From: Novosphingobium sp.
GTDB taxonomy: Bacteria > Pseudomonadota > Alphaproteobacteria > Sphingomonadales > Sphingomonadaceae
Direction: 5' to 3'
NCBI RefSeq assembly: GCF_039595395.1
Contig: NZ_JBCNLP010000001.1
Coordinates: 744,001-808,000 of the forward strand
Length of the DNA: 64,000 nt
Both the position numbers and the translations under genes were made by a program. Of this stretch, positions 23,981-32,858 are shown piece after piece (the stretch's first letter is position 1; every line of letters starts with the position of its first letter). The notes beneath the pieces were generated by a model. It ran no database searches. It was given only the letters and a program-made list of their open reading frames with translations, and was not told the origin of the DNA.

Positions 23981-24877
23981 ATGATGACGCTTTCGATCCG
24001 CAAGCTGGCTCTGGCATCCGCCCTGCCTTTGGCCCTGGTGCTGAGCGCGCCCGCCATGGCCGCCGATGCCACGATCGATGAGGTCTACACCACCGCCAAG
24101 GCCGGTCAGATCGACAAGGCTCTGGAGATGATGCAGCCGGTCCTGAAGGATCACCCCAATGCCCCGCGGGCCCACTATGTCGAGGCCGAACTGCTGGCCA
24201 AGGCTGGCCGCCTCGACGAGGCCCGCACCGAACTGGCCAAGGCCGAGCAGCTCAAGCCCGGCCTGCCTTTCGCCAAGGCCGGGGCCGTCGCCGAGCTGAA
24301 GCAGCAGTTGAGCGCGGGGGGAAAGGGCGGCACGCTCGTCCCTGACCGCCCGGCGGTTGCGCCGAGCCAGCATCACGGCTTCCCCTGGGTTCCGGTGATC
24401 GTGGTGCTGGGTCTGGTCTTTCTGGTGGTGGCCTTCCTGCGCCGCCGCAGCGAGGCGCAGCAGAGCTATTACGAGCCCCAGCCCGCCAACCCCTATGGCG
24501 GCCAGCAGGGCTTTGGCGGTCCGGGCTATGGCGCTGGTCCCCAGGGCGGCCCCTGGCCCGGCGGCTATCAGGGTGGCGGTTATCCGCAGCAGGGCTATCC
24601 GCCCCAGCAGCAGGGCGGCATGGGCGGCGGCATCATGAGCTCGCTGGCCGGTGGCGCGGCGGCCGGTGCCGGTTTCGCAGCCGGTGAGGCCGTGATCGAC
24701 CGCATGTTCGGCGACCACCATGACCGCGAGCGCGTGGTGGAGCGCGATGTGTCGTCCAGCCGCGACGATGACGACGATCGCAAGTACAATCAGGATATGG
24801 GCGGCAATGACTTCGGCATTTCCGACAGCGGCTCGTGGGACGACAGCTCCTCGGGCGGCGGCAATGATGACTGGTAA
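23981..24877 (+). CDS. Exported TPR protein with membrane anchor and Gly/Gln-rich tail
   Basis: 298 residues from ATG 23981 (MMTLSIRKLALASALPL), with GGAG a few nt upstream. A signal peptide ends at AMA-AD. Residues about 30-95 contain two tetratricopeptide-like helix pairs (AKAGQIDKALEMMQPVLKDHP, AKAGRLDEARTELAKAEQLKP). A membrane helix lies at about 130-150 (WVPVIVVLGLVFLVVAFL), followed by RRR. Then come repeated GYPQQ/GG segments, an Ala/Gly helix and an acidic Asp/Ser-rich end. Topology suggests the TPR part is periplasmic and the tail cytoplasmic. I do not know its function. The small gene that follows starts 16 nt after its stop. Confidence 0.75.
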   Translation: MMTLSIRKLALASALPLALVLSAPAMAADATIDEVYTTAKAGQIDKALEMMQPVLKDHPNAPRAHYVEAELLAKAGRLDEARTELAKAEQLKPGLPFAKAGAVAELKQQLSAGGKGGTLVPDRPAVAPSQHHGFPWVPVIVVLGLVFLVVAFLRRRSEAQQSYYEPQPANPYGGQQGFGGPGYGAGPQGGPWPGGYQGGGYPQQGYPPQQQGGMGGGIMSSLAGGAAAGAGFAAGEAVIDRMFGDHHDRERVVERDVSSSRDDDDDRKYNQDMGGNDFGISDSGSWDDSSSGGGNDDW

Positions 24878-24893
24878 GAAGGAGGCCTTCGTG

Positions 24894-25124
24894 ATGCGCA
24901 AGATTCTCTCGATCCTCGCCCTCGGCACGCTGGTCAGCCTGAGCCCGGCTCAGGCGCAGGCCAAGGGCTGCGTGCGCGGCGCCGTCGCCGGGGCAGTGGC
25001 TGGGCACTACGCCGGGCATCACGCCGTGGTGGGCGCGGTGGGCGGCTGTGTGGCGGCGCGGGCTTACTACAAGCACAAGGCGGCGCAGCAGGCGCAGCAG
25101 CATCAGGCTCCGCCGCATCATTGA
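24894..25124 (+). CDS. Small exported glycine-zipper-like protein
   Basis: 76 residues from ATG 24894, 8 nt after AGGAGG (24880-24885). The signal peptide is MRKILSILALGTLVSLSPAQAQA. The mature part has GAVAGAVAGHYAGHHAVVGAVGG, a glycine-zipper-like pattern, two Cys residues flanking it and a Gln/His-rich tail. Such small proteins often sit in or on the outer membrane. It forms an apparent operon with the preceding TPR gene. The function is unknown. Confidence 0.65.
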   Translation: MRKILSILALGTLVSLSPAQAQAKGCVRGAVAGAVAGHYAGHHAVVGAVGGCVAARAYYKHKAAQQAQQHQAPPHH

Positions 25125-25152
25125 TGTTTAAGGGAGGTTCGGGGGAGTTAAC

Positions 25153-25195
25153 ATGCCTCCGGCGGGCAAAGGGCCATCGCCCTTTGCAATCCCTT
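25153..25195. repeat. Convergent-site repeat, family 2, copy 1
   Basis: A 43-bp segment reading GCCTCCGGCGGG then GCAAAGGGCCATCGCCCTTTGC and CAATCCCTT, with a central GCAAAGGGC/GCCCTTTGC hairpin. An exact inverted copy lies at 48341-48383. Both sit between convergent gene ends, here after the small exported protein and before the end of the gene at 25274. Confidence 0.85.
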
Positions 25196-25273
25196 TAATG
25201 GCTGCGTCGCGCTTTGGGTGCGACGTTGGCGTTTTTCACGCCGCTTCGTGGGGGTGGGCTGGTTTGAAAGGCA

Positions 25274-25603
25274 TCAGAATTTGATGGTGCCTTTCACCAT
25301 AAGCCGATTGCTGACCACACCGGGCCCCATCGATCCTGATTCCATTGTGGCGCCTAGGGTCTTGCCTTCGCCAAGATTGAGCTGAGCTTTTGGCAGGCCT
25401 GTTTTCTCTGGAAAATTGCCGTTGGGGGTGTCCAGACGGTTCTTCTCGCGACGCTGCACGCAGACCACGATTTCGCCCATCTGCCCCGGCGCGCAACTCT
25501 TCGGCCGCACGTGAAAATCCACCCTGTCATCCTCATTGGGGATATGGGCGAGGTCGAAATTTTGTTCGCTGACGGGTGGGATCGGCGGTGGCTGGGCGGG
25601 CAT
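25274..25603 (-). CDS. Small conserved protein of unknown function
   Basis: 109 residues, starting MPAQPPPIPPVSEQNF. The core VDFHVRPKSCAPGQMGEIVVCVQRREKNRL, with two Cys residues and the pattern G-E-I-V-V-C, resembles many short sphingomonad secreted proteins (Cys...GDIVVCG...R). No clear signal peptide is seen, so either the start is further upstream or export does not apply. An in-frame TTG at 25597+ region was not supported. It may stand alone, with repeats on both sides. Confidence 0.5.
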   Translation of the reverse strand: MPAQPPPIPPVSEQNFDLAHIPNEDDRVDFHVRPKSCAPGQMGEIVVCVQRREKNRLDTPNGNFPEKTGLPKAQLNLGEGKTLGATMESGSMGPGVVSNRLMVKGTIKF

Positions 25604-25685
25604 GGCGCTTCCACTTTCAAATGAAGTGCCATGGTATTGATTTCCAATATGTTTGCATAGGCGCAGATTTCAGACGGCCCCTATG

Positions 25686-25815
25686 GCGCCGCAGGCAGGA
25701 AATCCTTGCCAACGGGAGCAGTGCCGGGGCTTTCAAAGCCTGCGGCGCACCGAACCGACAGGTTATGCGCAACGCAGACATTCATGGGAGCGCGAGGGGG
25801 TAACCCCCTCGCATC
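25686..25815. repeat. Dispersed hairpin-bounded repeat, copy B (half copy)
   Basis: About 130 bp holding the inner GGCGCCGCAGGC/GCCTGCGGCGC pair, the GCGCAACGCAGACA segment and one complete end hairpin (GCGAGGGGG-TAA-CCCCCTCGC). The other end hairpin is missing, so this copy is truncated. It lies upstream of the gene at 25274-25603 and past the rpoH 3' end. Confidence 0.8.
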
Positions 25816-25837
25816 TTCCCTTCCCTCTTAACCGGAA

Positions 25838-25866
25838 ACAAAAAAGCCGGGGCGCAAACCCCGGCT
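25838..25866 (-). terminator. Intrinsic terminator of rpoH
   Basis: On the minus strand, GCCGGGG-TTTGCG-CCCCGGC (25846-25865) is followed by six T residues. A 7-bp GC stem plus U run is a textbook rho-independent terminator, 26 nt past the rpoH stop codon. Confidence 0.92.
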
Positions 25867-25891
25867 CTTTCACACTCCGCAATCGCAGACC

Positions 25892-26797
25892 TCAATGCGC
25901 GGGCAGCAAACGCCGATCCGTCGCGATCTTCTGCATCGCCTTTTGCAGCTTCTCGAAAGCGCGCACCTCGATCTGGCGGACGCGTTCGCGGCTGACGCTG
26001 TAGGTCTGGCTCAGCTCTTCCAGAGTCTTGGGGTCATCGGTCAGGCGGCGTTCGGTCAGGATCGCGCGCTCGCGGTCGTTCAGATCGCCCATGGCCTCGG
26101 TCAGCATGGCGTGGCGCCAGCCGGCTTCCTGAGCCTCGGCGACCGTTTCATCCTGCAGCGGGCCGTGGTCGGCCAGCATGTCCTGCCACTGGCCTTCGCC
26201 TTCCTCATTGAGGCTGATGTTGAGCGAGGCATCGCCGCCCATCATCATGCGGCGGTTCATGTTGACCACGTCCTGCTCGGACACGCCCAGATCGGTGGCG
26301 ATCTTCTTGACCTGATCGGGGTGCAGGTCGGTGTCCTCGAAGGCGTCGATGTTCTTCTTCATGCGGCGCAGGTTGAAGAACAGTTTCTTCTGCGCCGCCG
26401 TGGTGCCCATCTTTACCAGGCTCCAGCTACGCAGGATGAACTCCTGCATGCTGGCCTTGATCCACCACATGGCATAGGTGGCCAGACGGAAGCCGCGTTC
26501 GGGCTCGAACTTCTTGACGCCCTGCATCAGGCCGATGTTGCCTTCGGAGATCAGCTCGGTCATCGGCAGGCCATAGCCGCGATAGCCCATGGCGATCTTG
26601 GCCACGAGACGCAGATGGCTGGTGACGAGCTGACGCGCGGCATCGGGGTCTTCATGTTCGGCATAGCGCTTCGCGAGCATATATTCCTGCTCGGCGGTCA
26701 GCACCGGGAATTTCTTGATTTCCGACATATATCGGTTGAGCCCGGCTTCCCCCGTGGCGGGGGCTGGTACAGCGGGCAGGTTCGATTCGGTGCTCAT
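25892..26797 (-). CDS. rpoH: Heat-shock sigma factor RpoH (sigma-32)
   Basis: 301 residues from ATG 26797; ATG 26806 is in frame but only 2 nt after AAAGGA, so the second ATG (11 nt) is preferred. Region 2 is seen in LVTSHLRLVAKIAMGYRGYGLP...LISEGNIGLMQGVKKFEPERGFRLATYAMWWI. The RpoH box is QKKLFFNLRR. Region 4 is LNDRERAILTERRL...YSVSRERVRQIE. It directs RNA polymerase to heat-shock promoters such as the clpB promoter at 60801. It ends in a strong intrinsic terminator. The rluD 3' end is 36 bp upstream. Confidence 0.95.
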   Translation of the reverse strand: MSTESNLPAVPAPATGEAGLNRYMSEIKKFPVLTAEQEYMLAKRYAEHEDPDAARQLVTSHLRLVAKIAMGYRGYGLPMTELISEGNIGLMQGVKKFEPERGFRLATYAMWWIKASMQEFILRSWSLVKMGTTAAQKKLFFNLRRMKKNIDAFEDTDLHPDQVKKIATDLGVSEQDVVNMNRRMMMGGDASLNISLNEEGEGQWQDMLADHGPLQDETVAEAQEAGWRHAMLTEAMGDLNDRERAILTERRLTDDPKTLEELSQTYSVSRERVRQIEVRAFEKLQKAMQKIATDRRLLPAH

Positions 26798-26841
26798 CGG
26801 TCTCATCGTCCTTTAACTGTCAGCTCGCCCTTGCTGGACCC

Positions 26842-27897
26842 TTAAGAGGCATCCCTCGGTGGCGGCCACGCACCGGAACCGCGTGGTTCCGGCAGGAAAT
26901 AACCCGGCTGGTCGGCATGGTAACTGCCCAACCGGGCTAAAAGGTCCCGCATATCTGCGGGGAGGTCGCTAGCAAACCGCAAGGTCTTGCTGGTGACCGG
27001 ATGGATAAACCCCAGAACGGCGGCGTGCAATGCCTGCCGGGCAAAACCGAGCTCGGAAAGGAGGGGTTTTAGCGATTTCTGTGATCGGCAATACACAGGA
27101 TCGCCTATTAGCGGATGGCCGATGGACGCCATGTGAACGCGCACCTGATGGGTGCGGCCGGTCTCCAGACGGCACTCGACAAGGGCGGCCCTGTCCATCC
27201 CCTCGCGCAGGCGGAAATGGGTGACGGCATGCTTGCCGCGCCCGGTTTCGTCGCCCGGCGGCAGCAGGGCCATGCGCTTGCGGTCGGTGGGATGGCGGGC
27301 GATCGTCCCGCGCAGCGTGCCTTGGGGCGGCATCGGCGTGCCATGGGTGAGGCAGAGATAGGCGCGCTCGATCGAGTGATCGGCGAACTGCTTGGCCAGC
27401 CCTTCATGCGCGGCATCGCTCTTGGCGACCACCAGCAGGCCGGAGGTATCCTTGTCGATGCGATGGACGATGCCGGGCCGCGCTACGCCGCCAATGCCGG
27501 AGAGTCGCCCGGCGCAATGATGCAGCAGGGCGTTGACCAGCGTACCGTCCAGATTGCCCGCCGCCGGATGAACGACCAGCCCGGCGGGCTTGTCCACCAC
27601 GATCAGATACTCGTCCTCATGCACGATGGTGAGGGGAATGTCCTGCGCCACCGCCTCCAGAGGCACGGTTTCGGGAATGCTGATGGCGAAAGCCATGCCT
27701 GCTGCCGCCTTGGCCGCGCCCGAGCTGACAGGCTTGCCGTCCAGCGTCACGCGGCCTTCCGCGATCAGCGCTTTCACCCGCTCACGACTGAGGTCGCCGC
27801 CGCCCGGCAGCGTGCCCGTGCAGGCCTCCGCCAGCGCGCGGTCGAGTCGGCCCGCAGTGCGAATGCGCCCTTGAAGTGTTGTTGCCCCCTGATCCAT
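26842..27897 (-). CDS. rluD: 23S rRNA pseudouridine synthase RluD
   Basis: 351 residues from ATG 27897 (MDQGATTLQG); an upstream in-frame start at 27924 would overlap the divergent JAMM gene. An S4 RNA-binding domain (RERVKALIAEGRVTLDGKPV) is followed by the RluA-type catalytic domain with GIVHRIDKDTSGLLVVAK carrying the catalytic Asp. LETGRTHQVRVHMASIGHPLIGD is the second family signature. It makes the pseudouridines in helix 69 of 23S rRNA, needed for ribosome assembly. Only 10 bp separate its start from the divergent gene. Confidence 0.92.
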   Translation of the reverse strand: MDQGATTLQGRIRTAGRLDRALAEACTGTLPGGGDLSRERVKALIAEGRVTLDGKPVSSGAAKAAAGMAFAISIPETVPLEAVAQDIPLTIVHEDEYLIVVDKPAGLVVHPAAGNLDGTLVNALLHHCAGRLSGIGGVARPGIVHRIDKDTSGLLVVAKSDAAHEGLAKQFADHSIERAYLCLTHGTPMPPQGTLRGTIARHPTDRKRMALLPPGDETGRGKHAVTHFRLREGMDRAALVECRLETGRTHQVRVHMASIGHPLIGDPVYCRSQKSLKPLLSELGFARQALHAAVLGFIHPVTSKTLRFASDLPADMRDLLARLGSYHADQPGYFLPEPRGSGAWPPPRDAS

Positions 27898-27907
27898 TAC
27901 TCTTAAA

Positions 27908-28324
27908 ATGGGCATGCAAATCATCCTGACAAGGGGCCTTCACGCGCAGCTGCTGGCTTTGGCGGCGCGCGAAGCCCCCCGCGAAGCCTGCGGCCTGCTG
28001 CTGGGCGAGGCGCAAGAAGGCGGGATCGCGCGAGTCGCGGCCCTGCTGCCCGCCGCCAACGTAGATGCTGAACCGCAACGATTTTTCGAGATCGACCCTG
28101 CCGTGCTGATCGCCGCCACCCGCGCCGCGCGGCTGGGCGGCCCTCAGGTGCTGGGCTGCTATCACTCCCATCCCTCCGGCGTGGCGGCGCCCTCGGCCAC
28201 CGATGCCGCCATGGCCGCGCATGACGGAAAACTGTGGGCAATTGTCGCCGCCGACACGATCACATGGTGGCGGGATGGGCCGGATGGCTTCGAAGCGCTT
28301 TCCTCGCCCGTTCAACAGGGTTAA
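27908..28324 (+). CDS. JAMM/MPN-domain metalloprotease-like protein
   Basis: 138 residues from ATG 27908 (ATG 27914 is in frame too). The JAB1/MPN/MOV34 zinc motif is complete: E34 (LLLGE), then H86-S-H88-P with seven residues to S96 and D99 (YHSHPSG...PSATD). Bacterial relatives cleave C-terminal extensions of ubiquitin-like sulfur carriers or deconjugate small modifiers. No sulfur-carrier or E1-like gene is adjacent, so the substrate is open. It is 59 bp upstream of chpT on the same strand. Confidence 0.88.
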   Translation: MGMQIILTRGLHAQLLALAAREAPREACGLLLGEAQEGGIARVAALLPAANVDAEPQRFFEIDPAVLIAATRAARLGGPQVLGCYHSHPSGVAAPSATDAAMAAHDGKLWAIVAADTITWWRDGPDGFEALSSPVQQG

Positions 28325-28383
28325 GGGGCAGGCATAGGGGTGGCCAGCCGGATTCTCTTAACGCCCCTCGGGAAATTGCCTCA

Positions 28384-29055
28384 ATGTCCAATCAAACGAT
28401 CGACACCGACGCGGCACTGGAACTGGCCAGCCTGCTCTGCTCGCGCCTGTGCCATGATTTGCTGAGCCCGGTGGGCGCGCTCTCCAACGGTCTGGAACTG
28501 CTGACCGAGGAGAAAGACCCCGCGATGCGCCAGCGCTGCTTCGAGCTGCTGGAGCAATCCGCCCGCACCAGCGCCGACAAGCTGAAGTTCTTCCGCCTGG
28601 CCTTCGGCGCTGCCGGCGGCTTTGGCGAAAGCATCCCCACCGCCGAGCCCAAGGCGCTGATCGACGCGCTGGTGGCGGGCAAGGACCGCCTGACCATCCA
28701 CTGGCAGGTCGGCGCCGATGCGCTGCCCAAGCCCGCGGTCAAGACGCTGCTGAACCTGTCGCTGATCGCCATCGAGGCGCTGGTGCGCGGCGGCACGGTG
28801 GACATCGCCGCCGAGGTCCGCGCCGATGGCGGCCGCCATCTGGCCGAGATCGTGGTGCGCGCCGCTGGTCCGCGCATTGCTTTCGACGACACCATCGGTC
28901 AGGCGCTGGAAGCCCGCCTGCCGACCTCCGAACTGTCCAGCCGCACGGCGCCCGCCGCCATGCTGGCCGCGATCGCCGCGCGTCTGGGTGGCCAGTTGCA
29001 ATATGCGCGCAGTGACGATGCGCTGGTGATGGGCGCGGTGCTGCCGGTTGGCTGA
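28384..29055 (+). CDS. chpT: Histidine phosphotransferase ChpT
   Basis: 223 residues from ATG 28384 (MSNQTIDTDAALELASLLCSRL). The phospho-accepting His is in LCSRLCHDLLSPVGALSNGLELL, followed by a degenerate HATPase-like domain with no ATP-binding boxes, as in Caulobacter ChpT. ChpT passes phosphate from CckA to CtrA and CpdR, controlling cell cycle or, in sphingomonads, motility. It is confined to alphaproteobacteria and supports the taxonomic placement. The amidase gene follows 18 bp later. Confidence 0.92.
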   Translation: MSNQTIDTDAALELASLLCSRLCHDLLSPVGALSNGLELLTEEKDPAMRQRCFELLEQSARTSADKLKFFRLAFGAAGGFGESIPTAEPKALIDALVAGKDRLTIHWQVGADALPKPAVKTLLNLSLIAIEALVRGGTVDIAAEVRADGGRHLAEIVVRAAGPRIAFDDTIGQALEARLPTSELSSRTAPAAMLAAIAARLGGQLQYARSDDALVMGAVLPVG

Positions 29056-29073
29056 TAGGGGGCGAGGCGCAAC

Positions 29074-29802
29074 ATGGACGAACTGATCCACCGCGACACG
29101 CCTTCGCCCAATTGGAACGAGCGCAAGCTGCCCGTCAGCATGGTGGTGTTGCACTACACCGGCATGAAGAGCGCGCAGGATGCGCTCGACCGCCTGTGCG
29201 ACCCCGCCGCCGAGGTTTCCGCCCATTACCTGATCGAGGAGGATGGCACCGTCCACCGCCTCGTCGCCGAGGACAAGCGGGCGTGGCACGCCGGGCGCAG
29301 CTATTGGCGCGGCATCACCGACGTCAATTCGGCCAGCATTGGCATCGAGCTGGTCAACCCCGGCCATACGTTGGGCTATCGCCCTTTCCCCGAGGCCCAG
29401 ATGGAGGCGCTGATCCCGCTGCTGGCCGGGATCATGGCGCGGCACAACATCGCCCCGGCCAATGTGGTGGGCCATTCCGATGTCGCCCCCGTCCGCAAGA
29501 TCGATCCGGGCGAGCTGTTCGAATGGGAGGTTCTGGCGCGCTATGGCCTCGCCCTTGCCACCCCCAAGCCGCGCATCCGCCTGCTCCACGAGAACCCCGG
29601 CGCCTTCTTCCTCTCGCTGGAGCGCTTCGGCTATGATGTGGCTGATGGCCGCGCTGCCATCACCGCCTTCCAGCGCCGCTTCCGCCCGCGTATCGTGGAT
29701 GGCGAGCTGGACGGCGAGGTGGGGGCGCTCCTCTTCGAACTGCTGCTCGCCCGCGACGCCGCCGAAGACGACGATTGCGGCGGCGACGATTTCCCGTGGT
29801 AA
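29074..29802 (+). CDS. N-acetylmuramoyl-L-alanine amidase (AmpD/AmiD family)
   Basis: 242 residues. The Amidase_2 domain (about 10-155) has VVLHYTG with the first zinc His, AHYLIEEDGTVHRLV, RAWHAG, IGIELVN, and VGHSDVAPVRKIDPG, which supplies the second His, the catalytic Lys and the Asp ligand. Residues about 175-230 form a peptidoglycan-binding-like helical domain. The N-terminus has no signal peptide, so it probably acts in the cytoplasm on recycled muropeptides, unless exported by another route. An acidic Asp-rich tail ends the protein. Confidence 0.9.
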   Translation: MDELIHRDTPSPNWNERKLPVSMVVLHYTGMKSAQDALDRLCDPAAEVSAHYLIEEDGTVHRLVAEDKRAWHAGRSYWRGITDVNSASIGIELVNPGHTLGYRPFPEAQMEALIPLLAGIMARHNIAPANVVGHSDVAPVRKIDPGELFEWEVLARYGLALATPKPRIRLLHENPGAFFLSLERFGYDVADGRAAITAFQRRFRPRIVDGELDGEVGALLFELLLARDAAEDDDCGGDDFPW

Positions 29803-29831
29803 GCTGTAACAAAGCCTGCTAGTCGCCCCGG

Positions 29832-30254
<423 letters not shown>

Positions 30255-30276
30255 TTTTAAGATTTGAAAGTAAGAA

Positions 30277-30508
30277 GATGCGAGGGGGTTACCCCCTCGC
30301 GCTCCCATTCCGTCTTCCGACGAAAAGGCTGTGGCGCCGGGTCGTTGCGTGGGAACTCTCCACCTGCACAACGAAAAGGCGCCGCAGGCAGAAAGCCCCG
30401 CGCCTTATCTATCGTTTAAAGCCTGCGGCGCGGCGACCTTGCTCAAGGCCGAACCCGAAGCGCAACGCAGACATTAAAGGGAGCGCGAGGGCGATGGCCC
30501 TCGCATCT
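30277..30508. repeat. Dispersed hairpin-bounded repeat, copy C
   Basis: About 232 bp between the rnpB 3' end and the convergent 3' end of the gene at 30532. The left hairpin is GCGAGGGGG-TTA-CCCCCTCGC; the right one has changed to GCGAGGG-CGATGG-CCCTCGC. The shared interior segments GGCGCCGCAGGC, GCCTGCGGCGC, GGCCGAACCCGAAGCGCAACGC are intact. Same orientation as copies A and E. Confidence 0.9.
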
Positions 30509-30531
30509 TCACTTCTCTTCTGAAGAAAACC

Positions 30532-31206
30532 TCAAGGCGCCAATTCCGGCTCACGCGCCACGGGCCGCGCATCCTGCGCCACCAACGCAGCCTTCACGCC
30601 CATCACAAACGCCACACTGGTCCCTTCGATCCCCACATGCTGCCCCGGCGCCAGCTTGCGCGCTGTGGGGCACACCGCCGCGACCAGATCGAGCTGGCTT
30701 TCACCCTTGCCCGCCCGGCAGTCCTCCACCACGCCCTCGGGCGAGACCCAGAGCAGCAGCTTTACCTCGGTCCGGTCGAGCCCGCCCGGCAGATGCGGCG
30801 TGGACATCTCGACATCGGCGGGCGCTTCGAGCGGGCGGATGCGGTCGCCGTCGCCGGTGCCGGGGATGAACAGGCGGGCAAGGCCGCGCACCAGCCCGTA
30901 GGTCGGCTTGCCCTGCGCGTCATGGGCGGGGGGCTGGTGCTTGTATTTCAGGATATCGCACATGCCGTCGGCAAGCTGGTTGTCGCCCCAGCTCTTGCCC
31001 GCCTTGCAGTCGATCACCCGGCCCTGGGGAGAGACGAAGACCTCCACCACGCTGGCGGCGGACAGGTCGTGGATCAGGGCGAACTGGGGGTAATCCTCGG
31101 ACTCGATCAGGTGCTCGGGGTCGGGCACGTCCATGGCAGAGGTGCTTGGCGCAGGCTCGGCCTGAACGGCGGCCAGCAGCGCGGCGAGCAGAAGGGGGAG
31201 GATCAT
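30532..31206 (-). CDS. Exported protein with two TonB-C-terminus-like repeats
   Basis: 224 residues with a short signal peptide (MILPLLLAALLAAVQA). Two repeats are visible: VVEVFVSPQGRVIDCKAGKS with DGMCDILKYKHQPPAHD, and VKLLLWVSPEGVVEDCRAGKG with VAAVCPTARKL. Each has the pattern of a beta strand, 'SP-x-G-x-V-x-x-C' and a second Cys, as in the TonB C-terminal fold common in sphingomonads. It has no TonB-type Pro-rich linker, so it is probably a periplasmic protein rather than an energy transducer. Role unknown. Confidence 0.65.
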   Translation of the reverse strand: MILPLLLAALLAAVQAEPAPSTSAMDVPDPEHLIESEDYPQFALIHDLSAASVVEVFVSPQGRVIDCKAGKSWGDNQLADGMCDILKYKHQPPAHDAQGKPTYGLVRGLARLFIPGTGDGDRIRPLEAPADVEMSTPHLPGGLDRTEVKLLLWVSPEGVVEDCRAGKGESQLDLVAAVCPTARKLAPGQHVGIEGTSVAFVMGVKAALVAQDARPVAREPELAP

Positions 31207-31309
31207 CGCCGTCTTGCGCCTTTCGGGTCCGGTATGGTGTGGGCCGCGCCGGTCACTGCAATGATCGTCGGGAAATCCGTTGCCGGTTTAGGGGCCTGCG
31301 CGGCGCGGA

Positions 31310-32122
31310 TCAAGGCAGGCCCTGAAAATCCACGCTAATCCCGTTGGCGCCTTCTTCCGTCTGGATCAGCCAGCGGGCCTCGCCCTCCAGCCCGATGGCG
31401 GTGAGGTGGCCGGATTCATAGGCGCCGGTGTCGATCCCCAGGCGGTTGGGGCGCAGTTCCACCGCGTCGGAGATGGTATGGCCATGCACGACCACCGCGC
31501 CATGGTTCTGCGTGCTGGAGAGGAAGGGCTCGCGGATCCAGCGCAGGTCGCCGGTGGTCTGCCCTTCCAGCGCCACGCCGGGGCGGATGCCGGCATGCAC
31601 GAAAAGATAGTCGCCGATCCGCACCATATTCTTGAAATCGCGGATGTAATCCAGCGTGGCGGGCGGGATATGGGCGTGAAGCAGGGCCTGCACCTCCTCG
31701 AAGCTGGCGGCTTCATAGGTGTCTTCGTCGATGCCGAAGCTGAGCAGGGTCTCGCGCCCGCCATAGCGCAGGAAGTGGCGCAGCACCTCCAGCTTCTCGG
31801 CGGCGTCGAGCAGCATTTCCTCGTGATTGCCCAGCAGGATATGCATGGGGCGCTGCTGCCCCCAGCGCATCGCCAGATCGAGCACGCCCCGGCTGTCGGG
31901 GCCGCGGTCGATCAGGTCGCCCAGCAGCACGATGATGGTTTCCACGCCTGTGCCGTTACGGTCGCGGCGGCGGATATCGCCCTCGATCGCGTCGATCAGC
32001 CGGGCGAAGAGGTCGGCCCGCCCATGGATGTCGCCCACGGCATAGACGCGCTGCCCCGGCGGCACGCGGGCCGGGGGTGTGGCGGCGCCGGGCCGCATAA
32101 GGGAACGCAGGGCTTTCAACAT
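31310..32122 (-). CDS. PPP-family serine/threonine-type metallophosphatase
   Basis: 270 residues from ATG 32122 (GTG 32140 is an alternative). The three PPP motifs are clear: VYAVGDIHGRADL, VLLGDLIDRGPDSRG and LLGNHEEMLL, plus late His ligands in FVHAGIRPG and VVHGHT. These bind two metal ions. Family members dephosphorylate proteins or act on diadenosine tetraphosphate. No partner gene indicates the substrate. It is divergent from the VOC gene with 147 bp between starts. Confidence 0.9.
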   Translation of the reverse strand: MLKALRSLMRPGAATPPARVPPGQRVYAVGDIHGRADLFARLIDAIEGDIRRRDRNGTGVETIIVLLGDLIDRGPDSRGVLDLAMRWGQQRPMHILLGNHEEMLLDAAEKLEVLRHFLRYGGRETLLSFGIDEDTYEAASFEEVQALLHAHIPPATLDYIRDFKNMVRIGDYLFVHAGIRPGVALEGQTTGDLRWIREPFLSSTQNHGAVVVHGHTISDAVELRPNRLGIDTGAYESGHLTAIGLEGEARWLIQTEEGANGISVDFQGLP

Positions 32123-32269
32123 GGTTGAGATGGCTCGCACATAGGTAGCCGCCTGAGGAGGGTCAAGGCGTTGAGGGTCTAGGCGGGGCGCGTGGGCTCA
32201 AGCCCTCTGGTGTGCCGGTGCTTTCCCGCGCTAGGAGGAAGCGCCGCCCCCCAATGGAGATCCCCCCAC

Positions 32270-32698
32270 ATGACAAAATATCTGCACAGCATGGTCCGCG
32301 TGACCGACCCGGAGGCCACGATCCGCTTTTTCGAGCTGATCGGCGTGAAGGAAACCCGCCGCTTTTCCAGCGAGCAGGGCCGTTTCACCCTGATCTATCT
32401 GGCCGCGCCGGGGCAGGACGCCGAGGTCGAGCTGACCTACAACTGGCCTGCCGAGGATGGCAGCGCCGAAAGCTACAGCGGCGGGCGCAACTTCGGCCAT
32501 CTGGCGTTTCAGGTGCAGGATATCTACGCCACCTGCCAGACGCTGGCCGATGCGGGCGTCACCATCAATCGCCCGCCGCGCGACGGCCATATGGCCTTTG
32601 TGAAGACGCCCGACGGCATTTCGATCGAGCTGCTTCAGGACGGCCATCTCGAACCGGCCGAGCCCTGGGCCTCGATGCCCAACACCGGAAGCTGGTGA
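32270..32698 (+). CDS. VOC-family protein, glyoxalase I-like
   Basis: 142 residues from ATG 32270 (MTKYLHSMVRVTDPEATIRFFELIGV). A vicinal-oxygen-chelate fold of two beta-alpha-beta-beta-beta units: HSMVRV with the first metal His, VELTYNW with a metal Glu, HLAFQVQD with the second His, and GISIELLQ with the last Glu. These four ligands match lactoylglutathione lyase. The most likely role is detoxification of methylglyoxal with glutathione, although the family also includes isomerases and dioxygenases. An upstream in-frame start at 32192 lacks homology and an RBS. Confidence 0.85.
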   Translation: MTKYLHSMVRVTDPEATIRFFELIGVKETRRFSSEQGRFTLIYLAAPGQDAEVELTYNWPAEDGSAESYSGGRNFGHLAFQVQDIYATCQTLADAGVTINRPPRDGHMAFVKTPDGISIELLQDGHLEPAEPWASMPNTGSW

Positions 32699-32858
32699 TC
32701 TGAAGCATGGCGTGGGCGGCGGTATGAAACGCCGCCCATTCTCCTTTTTAATTAAGACTAATTTTATCCTAACGGCCCTGCTTTATATTTGAGAATCGCG
32801 TGAAATCCCTGCATGCTTTGGTTGCCGGCATGGTCTGGCGGTCCATGGCGAGGGGCTC

